A DNA stretch of 7,550 nt from an uncultured Candidatus Saccharibacteria bacterium (GCA_938042055.1 CALIRX010000039.1:1-7550), one strand, 5' to 3'; counted from the stretch's first letter, positions 1 to 6,493 are shown. The notes: a model not told the origin generated them from the sequence alone. Numbers and translations are program-made.

Positions 1-1543
1 TACCCTTTGAAGTTCCAGTTACCTTAAAGTCCATATCACCAGCAAAGTCCTCAGCATCAGCGATATCGCTCAACACATACGGAGTGTCGCCGTCCATCAT
101 CAATCCCATTGCAATTCCACTCACGGGAGCTGAAATTGGTACACCAGCGTCCATCAACGCCAAACAGCTAGAACAAGTCGCCGCCATCGAAGTCGAACCG
201 TTCTGACTCATAATCTCAGTAACTGAGCGAATAGCGTATGGAAAATCTTCTTCAGTTGGCAAAACTGGAAGTAAAGCACGTTCCGCCAAGTATCCGTGAC
301 CAATTTCACGTCGACCTGGACTGCCCATTCGCTTGACCTCGCCAACCGTATAGCCCGGCGCGTTGTAATGATGCATATAACGTCGCTCACCGTCGGTAAT
401 TTCCATAGTGTCAATCAATTGCGAATAACTCAGTGGCGCCAAAGTCACAATATTCATTCCTTGAGTCACGCCACGTGTAAACAAACTGGAACCGTGAGCG
501 CGCGGCAAGAATCCAACTTCCGAGCTGAGCGGACGAATCTCGGTCAACTGTCGACCATCAGGACGAACTCGCTCAGCAACAATTCCCCGGCGAACATCTT
601 TATGCAGAGCCAAAGTGAACGCTTCATCGTAATCGCCACGAACTTCGCTATATTCTTCCTCGTCCAGTCCCAATTTTTCCACCATCGCCTCATGGAACTC
701 GGCGCGAATTTCGCCAATCATTTCATTGCGTTCTGGATATGGACGACGGATTTTCTCACCAAATTTCCCATCAGCCCACGCGTTAACCGTTTGCTGAATT
801 GATTCGTCTGGCAAAATTAGATCATATTCCTGCTGTGCTGGCGCAACTTTTTCCGCCAATTCGCGCTGCAAGGCAATTGCTGGCTGCATCATCTGGTGGG
901 CCCACGCCATAGCATCAACGATAACATCCTCCGAAACTTCTTTGGCGCCAGCCTCGACCATTGTTATACCACTTTCAATACCAGCCACAACCAAATCAAG
1001 ATCTGACTTTTCGCGCTCTTCTGGAGTCAAAAACGCCTTAAATTCGCCGTTCACTCGACCCACGCGCAAACCAGCCACTGGACCGTCAAACGGCGTACCG
1101 GTTAACATTAGCGCACTAGACGCAGCGATCATCGCAATCACATCTGGGCGGAAACTCGGATCCATACTCAAAACAGTCGCGACGACTTGGATTTCCTGTC
1201 TATAACCCTTCGGGAAAAGCGGACGAATCGGACGATCAATCAATCGACCAATCAACACAGCTTCATCGCTTGGACGACCTTCACGCTTGATAAATCGGCT
1301 GCCAGAAATCTTACCTGCTGCATAAAACTTTTCTTCGTAATCAATTGATAATGGAAAATAATCCAATTGCACTGGACGCGGACTAACCTGAGCACTGCCC
1401 AAAACTACAGTGTCGCCATAGCGCACCAAAACACTACCAGTCGTCCTAAAACCGACGCGATTCACCTCTAAAGTCAGCGGCCGACCACAAAAATCAGTGG
1501 TAACACTAAAAATCTCCTTGCCGCTTGGATTGATAATTGCCAT
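1..1543 (-). CDS. pnp: Polyribonucleotide nucleotidyltransferase (PNPase), N-terminal 514 codons, 3' part outside window
   Basis: PNPase is a cytoplasmic, phosphorolytic 3'-5' exoribonuclease that releases nucleoside diphosphates and takes part in mRNA decay. The reading frame is open from an ATG at 1543 to the window edge. Residues 1 to about 150 form the first RNase PH domain, with GKISGSRFIKREGRPSDE around 77-94. A helical linker follows at about 160-300, then the second RNase PH domain with RAHGSSLFTRG at 348-358. The last visible part, AEDFAGDMDFKVTGTSKG, carries Asp499, Asp505 and Lys507, matching the catalytic D486/D492/K494 of the E. coli enzyme, so the active site looks intact. The rest of the second PH domain and the expected KH and S1 RNA-binding domains lie beyond the left edge; bacterial PNPases are usually about 700 aa. 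The start has a close purine-rich ribosome site (AGAGAGG, 4 bases from ATG). Its own promoter and leader hairpin lie upstream. Confidence 0.97.
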   Translation of the reverse strand, partial: MAIINPSGKEIFSVTTDFCGRPLTLEVNRVGFRTTGSVLVRYGDTVVLGSAQVSPRPVQLDYFPLSIDYEEKFYAAGKISGSRFIKREGRPSDEAVLIGRLIDRPIRPLFPKGYRQEIQVVATVLSMDPSFRPDVIAMIAASSALMLTGTPFDGPVAGLRVGRVNGEFKAFLTPEEREKSDLDLVVAGIESGITMVEAGAKEVSEDVIVDAMAWAHQMMQPAIALQRELAEKVAPAQQEYDLILPDESIQQTVNAWADGKFGEKIRRPYPERNEMIGEIRAEFHEAMVEKLGLDEEEYSEVRGDYDEAFTLALHKDVRRGIVAERVRPDGRQLTEIRPLSSEVGFLPRAHGSSLFTRGVTQGMNIVTLAPLSYSQLIDTMEITDGERRYMHHYNAPGYTVGEVKRMGSPGRREIGHGYLAERALLPVLPTEEDFPYAIRSVTEIMSQNGSTSMAATCSSCLALMDAGVPISAPVSGIAMGLMMDGDTPYVLSDIADAEDFAGDMDFKVTGTSKG

Positions 1544-1563
1544 AGATCCTCTCTTTCTCGCAA

Positions 1564-1622
1564 AGACAGTAACAGGTGCGTGCTAGTTTACCGGTCAACA
1601 CACCACGCATCCATCACCGTCT
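1564..1622 (-). promoter_or_regulatory. Long imperfect hairpin in the pnp leader
   Basis: Read on the minus strand, bases 1622-1604 can pair with 1564-1582. I count 18 base pairs in 19 positions, interrupted by one A-C mismatch (1610/1576), with several G-U wobbles; the apical loop spans about 1583-1603. The top of the stem is GC-rich (TGCGTG with CACGCA). The loop contains the self-complementary ACCGGT at 1590-1595. The structure ends 11-14 bases before the purine-rich ribosome site, so it does not directly cover the start codon. In E. coli a long pnp leader hairpin is cut by RNase III and PNPase then represses its own mRNA. A similar role here is inference; the pairing is seen directly. Confidence 0.6.
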
Positions 1623-1644
1623 GCGGGTTATATTCGCGTATTTT

Positions 1645-1673
1645 ATTATATCACAGCAGTGTGCGCTTTATAG
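1645..1673 (-). promoter_or_regulatory. Predicted pnp promoter (extended -10)
   Basis: On the minus strand TGATATAAT ends with a perfect -10 TATAAT at 1650-1645 preceded by a TGN extension. No good -35 is seen at 16-18 bases upstream (CTATAA-like sequence at 1668-1673). Transcription would start near 1638, giving a leader of roughly 95 bases that contains the hairpin. The promoter matters because rpsO is closed off by its own terminator, so pnp cannot rely on rpsO readthrough. Confidence 0.5.
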
Positions 1674-1682
1674 GCTTTATAG
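1665..1682. repeat. Perfect 9-bp tandem repeat upstream of the pnp promoter
   Basis: GCTTTATAG occurs twice head to tail at 1665-1673 and 1674-1682. It covers and precedes the place where the pnp -35 element should be. The second copy also forms a 6-bp hairpin, GGCTTT (1673-1678) with AAAGCC (1683-1688). No T-run follows on either strand, so it does not look like a terminator. It could be a binding site or chance; the sequence alone cannot decide. Confidence 0.4.
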
Positions 1683-1818
1683 AAAGCCAAAACTAGACAC
1701 AATTCACTCTGAAAATCAATCTACTTTGATGAACGGCAGCTCACCATACAATACACGTTACATTTGCTCCTATAGCGCCTGGCTTAACCGTTTAACTCTG
1801 TTTGCCGCTTCGTATTTC

Positions 1819-3018
1819 CTACAAATCAGCCAGCTCTCTAGCGTCCGGATCTTCGCCACGCAATACGGCGTGAACACGCTTATCGGCCTTATAGGTTGCC
1901 GGAATTTCTCCTAGTGCTTTTAGGACATTCTCTGGGCTTGACGGCCTATACGGCGAGACGGGGGGAGTAATGACTATATCCCTTGTCTCGGGGTGCGCCA
2001 ATATCCGAATAGCGACATCAGTAGCGGCTCGAAGATAGTGTGGTGAATCTGTAATGATGCTGATAGGATGTTCTTTATTGCGCTCTAGGACACCTAGATC
2101 TAGTAGTTCTTTGATCTGACTATCACTCGTTGGTCGTGGGACACCGCGCTTTCTCGGCACCGCAGCAGCATTTAGCAATGTTGCACGAGTGTCATCGAGC
2201 AAGTGATACGTTACTAAGACATTTTCTCGATCCGGAACACCCGGTATACTTGGCTGGTTGTCGGTAGGTGCAGTCTCCTCAATACCATTCTCCCAGTCAA
2301 TTAAGCCATGCCTATCAAAGTAAGCCTCAAGACCCAGCCGCCCAATCGCCATCTCCGTAGCGAATGCCTCATCCCAACTACCAGCCTCAACCTTTTTGCG
2401 TAGCTCATCCCGCAGCCAAGGTGATTTTTCCTTGAGCTTGTCCATGTCAACACCATCAAGTGATCTCGATACTGCCGCCAAAATGGCATCAGGATCTTTT
2501 TCGGTTGGTATACCATTCCAGCGCTGGCGCTGTCCAACTAGTAAATACGTGTCCTGAACGGCGATATCTCGTGGATTTTTACCTCGCGCAGCCTGTAGAC
2601 GTTTTGGCATCTCTTCTGCTGATCCACCTAGAACAATACTACTACCATACTCTACGGTACTATCGGCCGGATTTGACTCTAGAAAACGCATATCACCATA
2701 GTGTAGCTGTTCAGCCAACGGTCGCAACCTAGAATAGTTTTCCTCATTAACCCGTACCTTACCGTCGCCACCTTCCATAGTGCCATGCTGGACACCCATA
2801 AAGCGCGCCCACATGAAATCTCGCGAACCTGGCGCTAACTCACCACCACTCTCAACATCACTAGCAACTGCCCGCGCGGCTTCAGCAAATTGCTGGTTAG
2901 AACGATCTGCTGCGACAACGCCTAAGATTTTGATTATAGACTGCCGATTTTCTTCATCAAGAAATTCTCTTTCCGGCACCCAGAGTGGCTTATTAGGGAG
3001 TGTAGGTTCTTTATTCAT
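1819..3018 (-). CDS. Hypothetical protein, 399 aa, weak DUF218/YdcF-like resemblance
   Basis: I do not firmly recognise this protein. It has no signal peptide or membrane segment and looks cytoplasmic and charged. Three places recall the DUF218 (YdcF/SanA/ElyC) fold: a hydrophobic strand ending in Gly-Gly, SSIVLGG, at 126-132; a TRATLLNAA stretch at 278-286, where DUF218 proteins have an NT-x-EN motif; and SIITDSPHYLRAATD at 320-334, like the family's V-T-S-x-x-H-x-x-RA strand and helix. The N-terminal 100 residues and the insert between these motifs (about 160-265) are not explained by that family, and 399 aa is longer than the usual roughly 200-260 aa. An unrelated Rossmann-like domain is possible. 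The start at 3018 is supported by a promoter directly in front of it; there is no Shine-Dalgarno. It is divergent from the sortase and lies between rpsO and pnp, a non-canonical place. Confidence 0.8.
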   Translation of the reverse strand: MNKEPTLPNKPLWVPEREFLDEENRQSIIKILGVVAADRSNQQFAEAARAVASDVESGGELAPGSRDFMWARFMGVQHGTMEGGDGKVRVNEENYSRLRPLAEQLHYGDMRFLESNPADSTVEYGSSIVLGGSAEEMPKRLQAARGKNPRDIAVQDTYLLVGQRQRWNGIPTEKDPDAILAAVSRSLDGVDMDKLKEKSPWLRDELRKKVEAGSWDEAFATEMAIGRLGLEAYFDRHGLIDWENGIEETAPTDNQPSIPGVPDRENVLVTYHLLDDTRATLLNAAAVPRKRGVPRPTSDSQIKELLDLGVLERNKEHPISIITDSPHYLRAATDVAIRILAHPETRDIVITPPVSPYRPSSPENVLKALGEIPATYKADKRVHAVLRGEDPDARELADL

Positions 3019-3026
3019 AATAGCAA

Positions 3027-3055
3027 ATTATAGCATAAAAATCATAATAATTCAA
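3027..3055 (-). promoter_or_regulatory. Promoter of the 399-aa gene, near-leaderless
   Basis: Minus-strand TTGAAT (3055-3050), a 17-base spacer, then TATAAT (3032-3027) with a TGC extension. The ATG begins at 3018, only 8 bases after the -10, so the predicted mRNA has a leader of about 0-3 bases and no ribosome binding site. Confidence 0.65.
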
Positions 3056-3100
3056 CCCCCATTACCTCATGTAGCACACCGCTCCTATCCCCTCCCACGA

Positions 3101-3128
3101 TTATACCGTATGAGTATAGTGCTATAAT
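3101..3128 (+). promoter_or_regulatory. Promoter of the sortase gene, near-leaderless
   Basis: TGC followed by a perfect -10 TATAAT at 3123-3128; a weak -35 TTATAC lies at 3101-3106 with a 16-base spacer. Only 6 bases separate the -10 from the ATG at 3135, so transcription should begin at or next to the start codon. The GCTATAATT core at 3121-3129 is the inverted copy of that in the opposing promoter (3026-3034). Confidence 0.6.
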
Positions 3129-3134
3129 TGAGTC

Positions 3135-3734
3135 ATGTCACTACAATTGAAGTCGTCAACAAAACGGCGAAAAAATTACATTCTGCCAATAATCGCAATC
3201 TTAATGATTCTTGGCGGAGTTTATTTGCTTGCTCTCATCGGCACGCCCCTTATTTTGTCGCAAAACATCAACCCAAAAGACAACCACACCACTCAGCTCA
3301 TCACTAAAACTGAGAATAAAATTACCGAAAATCGACTTTACATACCAAAAATCGACATAAATTTGCCTTATAGTACTGGCGGCGCCGAGACAATGGAACG
3401 TGGTGCGTGGTGGCGTAAACCAGAAAACGGCAACCCAAAAGATGGCGGCAATTTTGTCTTATCTGCACACCGTTTTATTATGGGATTAACTCCTCAGCAA
3501 ACACTCAGAAAATCGCCTTTTTATAATATTGATAAATTGGCTGTCGGCGATGAAATTATCATTGACTATAACGGCGTGCGTTACAATTACGTCATCAGCG
3601 AAAAACAAAGCGTTAAACCAGATGCCGTGGAAATCGAACAGCGCACAGATCAACCGCAATTAACTCTTTATTCCTGCACTTTGGGCGGAGCAAACGACGG
3701 ACGAGATGTAATTATCGCCAAATTGAAAAAATAA
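3135..3734 (+). CDS. Sortase family transpeptidase, membrane anchored, 199 aa
   Basis: Sortases cut a C-terminal sorting signal of a secreted protein and join it to an amino group on the cell surface or on a pilin. A basic N-terminus (KRRK at 10-13) is followed by one membrane segment at about 15-41, giving the catalytic domain an extracytoplasmic position. The domain starts at RLYIPKIDINLPY (67-79). The catalytic triad is visible: His112 in GNFVLSAHR (105-113), Cys181 in LTLYSCT (176-182) and Arg190 in NDGRDVIIAK (187-196). Length is normal for a compact sortase. The sequence is nearest to the class D/E type by eye, but the class is not certain. No substrate with an LPxTG-like signal is encoded in the window. 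The start at 3135 has no Shine-Dalgarno; a promoter is immediately upstream. It is divergent from the 399-aa gene and convergent with rpsO. Confidence 0.92.
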   Translation: MSLQLKSSTKRRKNYILPIIAILMILGGVYLLALIGTPLILSQNINPKDNHTTQLITKTENKITENRLYIPKIDINLPYSTGGAETMERGAWWRKPENGNPKDGGNFVLSAHRFIMGLTPQQTLRKSPFYNIDKLAVGDEIIIDYNGVRYNYVISEKQSVKPDAVEIEQRTDQPQLTLYSCTLGGANDGRDVIIAKLKK

Positions 3735-3744
3735 TCAACACAAC

Positions 3745-3773
3745 AAAAATCCCCTTTTCGTCAAAGGGGATTT
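3745..3773. terminator. Bidirectional terminator between sortase and rpsO
   Basis: A perfect 11-bp stem, AAATCCCCTTT (3747-3757) with AAAGGGGATTT (3763-3773), closes a 5-base loop TCGTC. On the minus strand the stem runs directly into a run of five T (3749-3745), so it is a good rpsO terminator. On the plus strand the T-run is interrupted (TTTAAGCAGTTTTT), so it is weaker for the sortase. Confidence 0.85.
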
Positions 3774-3792
3774 AAGCAGTTTTTAACGTAAA

Positions 3793-4059
3793 TTATTTAC
3801 GCAAACCTAATTTGGCAACAACTGCTTTGTAAGACTCAAAATCAGTTCGTTCCAAATATTTCAGTAAACGCTTGCGCTTACCAACCATTTGGATCAAGCC
3901 GCGACGAGCCATGAAGTCGTGCTTATTCGCCTTCAAATGCTCCGTGACTTCTTTGATACGAGCCGTCAAAACTGACACCTGAGCTTGTGGGCTACCGACG
4001 TCGTTTTTATTGACCTGAGTCAAAGCAATTGCTTTCGCTTTATTTTCTTTGCTAATCAT
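3793..4059 (-). CDS. rpsO: 30S ribosomal protein S15
   Basis: S15 is a primary 16S rRNA-binding protein that nucleates the 30S platform. The 88-aa length is normal. Family landmarks are GSPQAQVSVLTARI (22-35), then HDFMARRGL (47-55) and VGKRKRLLKYL (59-69), ending in LGLRK. His41 and Asp48, known rRNA contacts in the family, are present; the usual HHS after Asp48 is FMA here, a substitution pattern I believe also occurs in other phyla. The gene starts 38 bases after the truB stop, which gives possible readthrough from the operon, but also has its own promoter that leaves almost no leader. There is no clear Shine-Dalgarno. The next gene downstream on this strand is not pnp but the 399-aa gene, beyond the convergent sortase. 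Confidence 0.97.
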   Translation of the reverse strand: MISKENKAKAIALTQVNKNDVGSPQAQVSVLTARIKEVTEHLKANKHDFMARRGLIQMVGKRKRLLKYLERTDFESYKAVVAKLGLRK

Positions 4060-4068
4060 AGCTCTGTA

Positions 4069-4097
4069 ATTATACCAAGCTTCTCTGTTTTTTGCAA
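4069..4097 (-). promoter_or_regulatory. Promoter of rpsO, near-leaderless
   Basis: Minus-strand TTGCAA (4097-4092) directly after the truB stop, a 17-base spacer, and TATAAT (4074-4069) with a TGG extension. The ATG starts at 4059, 9 bases after the -10, predicting a leader of only about 2-4 bases. Confidence 0.6.
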
Positions 4098-4754
4098 TTA
4101 GCTAGTAATTCCGAAGTCCGCCAGAGTCTTTGCTGCGTCGATAGAATAGTCGGCTATTTTTGTTCGACGCAAATTCTCACAATACGCACCCGTCCCTAGT
4201 TTCTCGCCAATGTCCACCGCTAACGTTCGAATATAAGTTCCACTTGAAACGTGAGTTCTGATCTTTAATTTGGGATATTCGTATGCCAACAATTCCAACG
4301 AATAAATCTCTATAACACGCTTAGGAATTTCAACCTGCTTGCCTTCACGCGCCAATTTATACGCTCTTTCACCGTTAATTTTTATTGCGCTAAAAATCGG
4401 CGGCATCTGCTCAATTTTTCCCACAAATTGACTAATCACCCACTGAACTTCTTCCAAACTCGGCTCATAATCAGACACATCAGTAATTTCGCCTTCCGGA
4501 TCACCTGTCGAACTATTCTTGCCCAGAATAATTTCTGCCTCATACCACTTATCTAGCTTAGTGAAAGTTTCAGCTTCGCGGCATTTCTTTCCAGTCACGA
4601 TAATCATTAGCCCCGTAGCAAACGGATCAAGCGTACCCGTGTGACCAACCTTCACCTTCTTTCCCGCCTGATTAGATAAAACTCGTCGCAAGCGCGCCAC
4701 CACCCCAAAGCTAGTCATTCCCTGGGGTTTGTCTATGAGAATCACTTCGTCCAT
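4098..4754 (-). CDS. truB: tRNA pseudouridine(55) synthase TruB, catalytic domain only
   Basis: TruB turns U55 in the T-loop of most elongator tRNAs into pseudouridine and also acts as a tRNA folding chaperone. Motifs in order from the ATG at 4754: LIDKPQGMTSF (6-16); GHTGTLDPFATGLM (37-50) with catalytic Asp43 (Asp48 in E. coli); WYEAEIILGKNSSTGD, the tyrosine-bearing motif; QMPPIFSAIKINGERAY; and VSSGTYIRTLAVDIGEKLG. The protein is 218 aa, against just over 300 in E. coli and B. subtilis, and ends soon after the catalytic fold, so the C-terminal PUA-like domain is missing. No frameshift is needed to explain this. The ATG is chosen over a TTG one codon upstream (4757); an AGGA at 4767-4764 is 9 bases from the ATG. 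The upstream gene stops 3 bases before it, so translation is likely coupled. Confidence 0.95.
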   Translation of the reverse strand: MDEVILIDKPQGMTSFGVVARLRRVLSNQAGKKVKVGHTGTLDPFATGLMIIVTGKKCREAETFTKLDKWYEAEIILGKNSSTGDPEGEITDVSDYEPSLEEVQWVISQFVGKIEQMPPIFSAIKINGERAYKLAREGKQVEIPKRVIEIYSLELLAYEYPKLKIRTHVSSGTYIRTLAVDIGEKLGTGAYCENLRRTKIADYSIDAAKTLADFGITS

Positions 4755-4757
4755 CAA

Positions 4758-6452
4758 CTATTGTCCTGGAATGTGGAATTGCGCTGGATTGAAGTCTGCA
4801 TTTTGAGCTGGCTGAGTTGGCATCGCGGTGATCGGCGCAGGCGCTGGAGCTTGCGGAGCGGCTACTGGCTCAGGAGCCACCCCTAGCGGTGCAATCTGTG
4901 GCATTCCACTTACATCAACACCTGTAGGCGCTGGCGGCATTGGTGGCAAAGCGCCGAAATCCGGCATCGCTGGTGGCATTGGCAAATCGAAACCTGGAAT
5001 ACTATTTTCAGGATTTGTTATTTCTGGCTCAATTGGCGCAATCGGCTGACTCGGAGCTGGCGCTACTGGATTATTTAATTGATTTGTGTCGTTAGTAATT
5101 GCCGAAATAATTGACTCTTCAGATTGAGGCGCAACAGGTATCGTCGACAATTTTTGCTCAGCGGCGTTAGTTGTAGCAAACGGATCAATCTTTGGCGGTT
5201 CATCAGACGTGCCCATAGCCGCATTTAACGGAGTATTGCCAAACGACGGCGTATTATCACCCACATATTTACCGTGCGTTAAGATGGTTTTATTTTGATC
5301 GCTAGCCAATTCCCTGATCTTATCCTCGGCAGCCTGTGTAGTCGTTGCGTTCAGAGTGCCACCCATCAGCGGAGTTTCCTCAAAAGAAAGTTCGCCCTTT
5401 GAAACTATTTTTTCACTAGGCTTTTCTTCCTCGGCTTGTGGCTCCTCCTTTATTGGCTCAATTTTAGCCAATTTTTCTTCAGCAATCCTAGCAGACTCTT
5501 CTTGTTTTTCCTTCGCCGTTTGTTCGGCTACTTCATCAACATCACCCTTCTTCTCGTGGCTAATCGACAAAGTTCCGTCCGCGTGTACAGTTTCCTCATC
5601 TTTCTCCGCTTCTTCAGTTTTATCCTCTGAAGCTTCTTCTTTTTCTGGAGATTTTTCTTCGATCTTTTCAATCTTCTGCGGCTCGTCCTCTACTTCGCTC
5701 TCTGCGATCTTTGAAACCACCAATTGCTGATTTGCACCGGCCGCCATAAGCTCTGCGGCTGTAGTCATAACCTTTGATGACGTATTTCTATTACTAAACC
5801 TATCAGTTACCGCCACAATTCCTGTAAGCAAAGCCGTCGCCATCTGCTCGTCCAGAGTTACCTTCGGCGTTTTCAAGTCGTCAAGCAATTCCACGACCAT
5901 TTCACTCACACCGCTAGCATTAGATTCGTGCCAATCAACAGAGCCCAGACCACTCTTTACATCGCCCGCTGTTATAGCCACAACCGTAGCATCGTGCAAA
6001 ATCTTACCGTGCGCAGTCAAAGCCGTATCAATACTCTCGCTATTTTCAACATTTAGCGCCAGAACCAGCTCAACGTTATAATCGCCCTGTGAAAATTCCA
6101 AGTCTTTATCGGTAATTGTCGTACGATATGGCGTAATGAAAATCTTTACGGCGTCGTCAACAACTTTATAGCGCAAATGGTCAGCCTTCTCTTTGTCCAA
6201 GGCAATAATAAAATCACGTAAAGAATCTGCAGTCTGCTCAAACGTTTTATCAGGATTCAAGAACGTAATTGCTGGCGGAATGTCACCACTAAACACAGCC
6301 GTAGCGTGCTTCCCTAATTTATTGAGGAAAATCGTCAATCCTAATGCTGCTGACAATTCGTCGACTGACGGGCTAGAACTCACCGTCACTAAAATATTAG
6401 TTACATCCTTGATGCTCTGGATTACTTTTTGCTTTGCTGATCCGTTTGACAT
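4758..6452 (-). CDS. DHH-family (NrnA/RecJ-type) phosphoesterase-like protein with degenerate motifs and long disordered tail
   Basis: DHH phosphoesterases of the NrnA type hydrolyse short oligonucleotides or cyclic dinucleotides with Mn2+. Residues 1-250 follow that fold: ILVTVSSSPSVDELSAALGL (20-39) aligns with the N-P-D-x-D-A-x-G-S region, ASGVSEMVVELL (179-190) with the A-S-S-x-x-E helix, and LLTGIVAVTDRFSNRNTS (208-225) with the G-I-x-x-D-T-x-x-F-x-x-x-N-T-S motif. The metal ligands appear lost: Asn134 stands at the central Asp, ITAGD (160-164) replaces the IDHH segment, and Val215 replaces the Asp of the last motif. About 50 extra residues lie between the first two motifs (68-125). From about 251 the chain becomes highly acidic (Glu/Lys rich to about 350), then Pro/Ala/Met rich to the end, finishing FNPAQFHIPGQ. 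An AGGA site 6 bases before ATG supports the start. The position just before truB matches that of nrnA-type genes in many bacteria. Function is inferred only; loss of catalysis is an alignment by eye. Confidence 0.75.
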   Translation of the reverse strand: MSNGSAKQKVIQSIKDVTNILVTVSSSPSVDELSAALGLTIFLNKLGKHATAVFSGDIPPAITFLNPDKTFEQTADSLRDFIIALDKEKADHLRYKVVDDAVKIFITPYRTTITDKDLEFSQGDYNVELVLALNVENSESIDTALTAHGKILHDATVVAITAGDVKSGLGSVDWHESNASGVSEMVVELLDDLKTPKVTLDEQMATALLTGIVAVTDRFSNRNTSSKVMTTAAELMAAGANQQLVVSKIAESEVEDEPQKIEKIEEKSPEKEEASEDKTEEAEKDEETVHADGTLSISHEKKGDVDEVAEQTAKEKQEESARIAEEKLAKIEPIKEEPQAEEEKPSEKIVSKGELSFEETPLMGGTLNATTTQAAEDKIRELASDQNKTILTHGKYVGDNTPSFGNTPLNAAMGTSDEPPKIDPFATTNAAEQKLSTIPVAPQSEESIISAITNDTNQLNNPVAPAPSQPIAPIEPEITNPENSIPGFDLPMPPAMPDFGALPPMPPAPTGVDVSGMPQIAPLGVAPEPVAAPQAPAPAPITAMPTQPAQNADFNPAQFHIPGQ

Positions 6453-6493
6453 GATTTTTCCTATGTTTGTTTTTTGTAATTACGCTTGGCATC

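Noticed and set aside
296..1205. Plus-strand frames inside pnp
   Set aside because: PNPase reads continuously on the minus strand with its catalytic motifs, so these are antisense shadows.
1673..1688. Small hairpin GGCTTT-CTAT-AAAGCC (minus-strand reading) as a terminator of the 399-aa gene
   Set aside because: The stem is only 6 bp and no T-run follows on either strand.
1576..1914. Plus-strand frame of 112 codons across the pnp leader region
   Set aside because: It overlaps the pnp leader hairpin and promoter and the 3' end of the 399-aa gene, has no ribosome site, and resembles no protein I know.
2460..3127. Plus-strand frames opposite the 399-aa gene
   Set aside because: They would overlap the promoters of the divergent gene pair; the minus-strand frame is much longer and has a promoter at its start.
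4828..5730. Plus-strand frames rich in Gly/Ala/Ile and in Ser opposite the DHH-like gene
   Set aside because: They mirror the Pro/Ala-rich and Glu/Lys-rich tail of the minus-strand gene; low complexity keeps antisense frames open by chance, and no promoter or ribosome site was seen.
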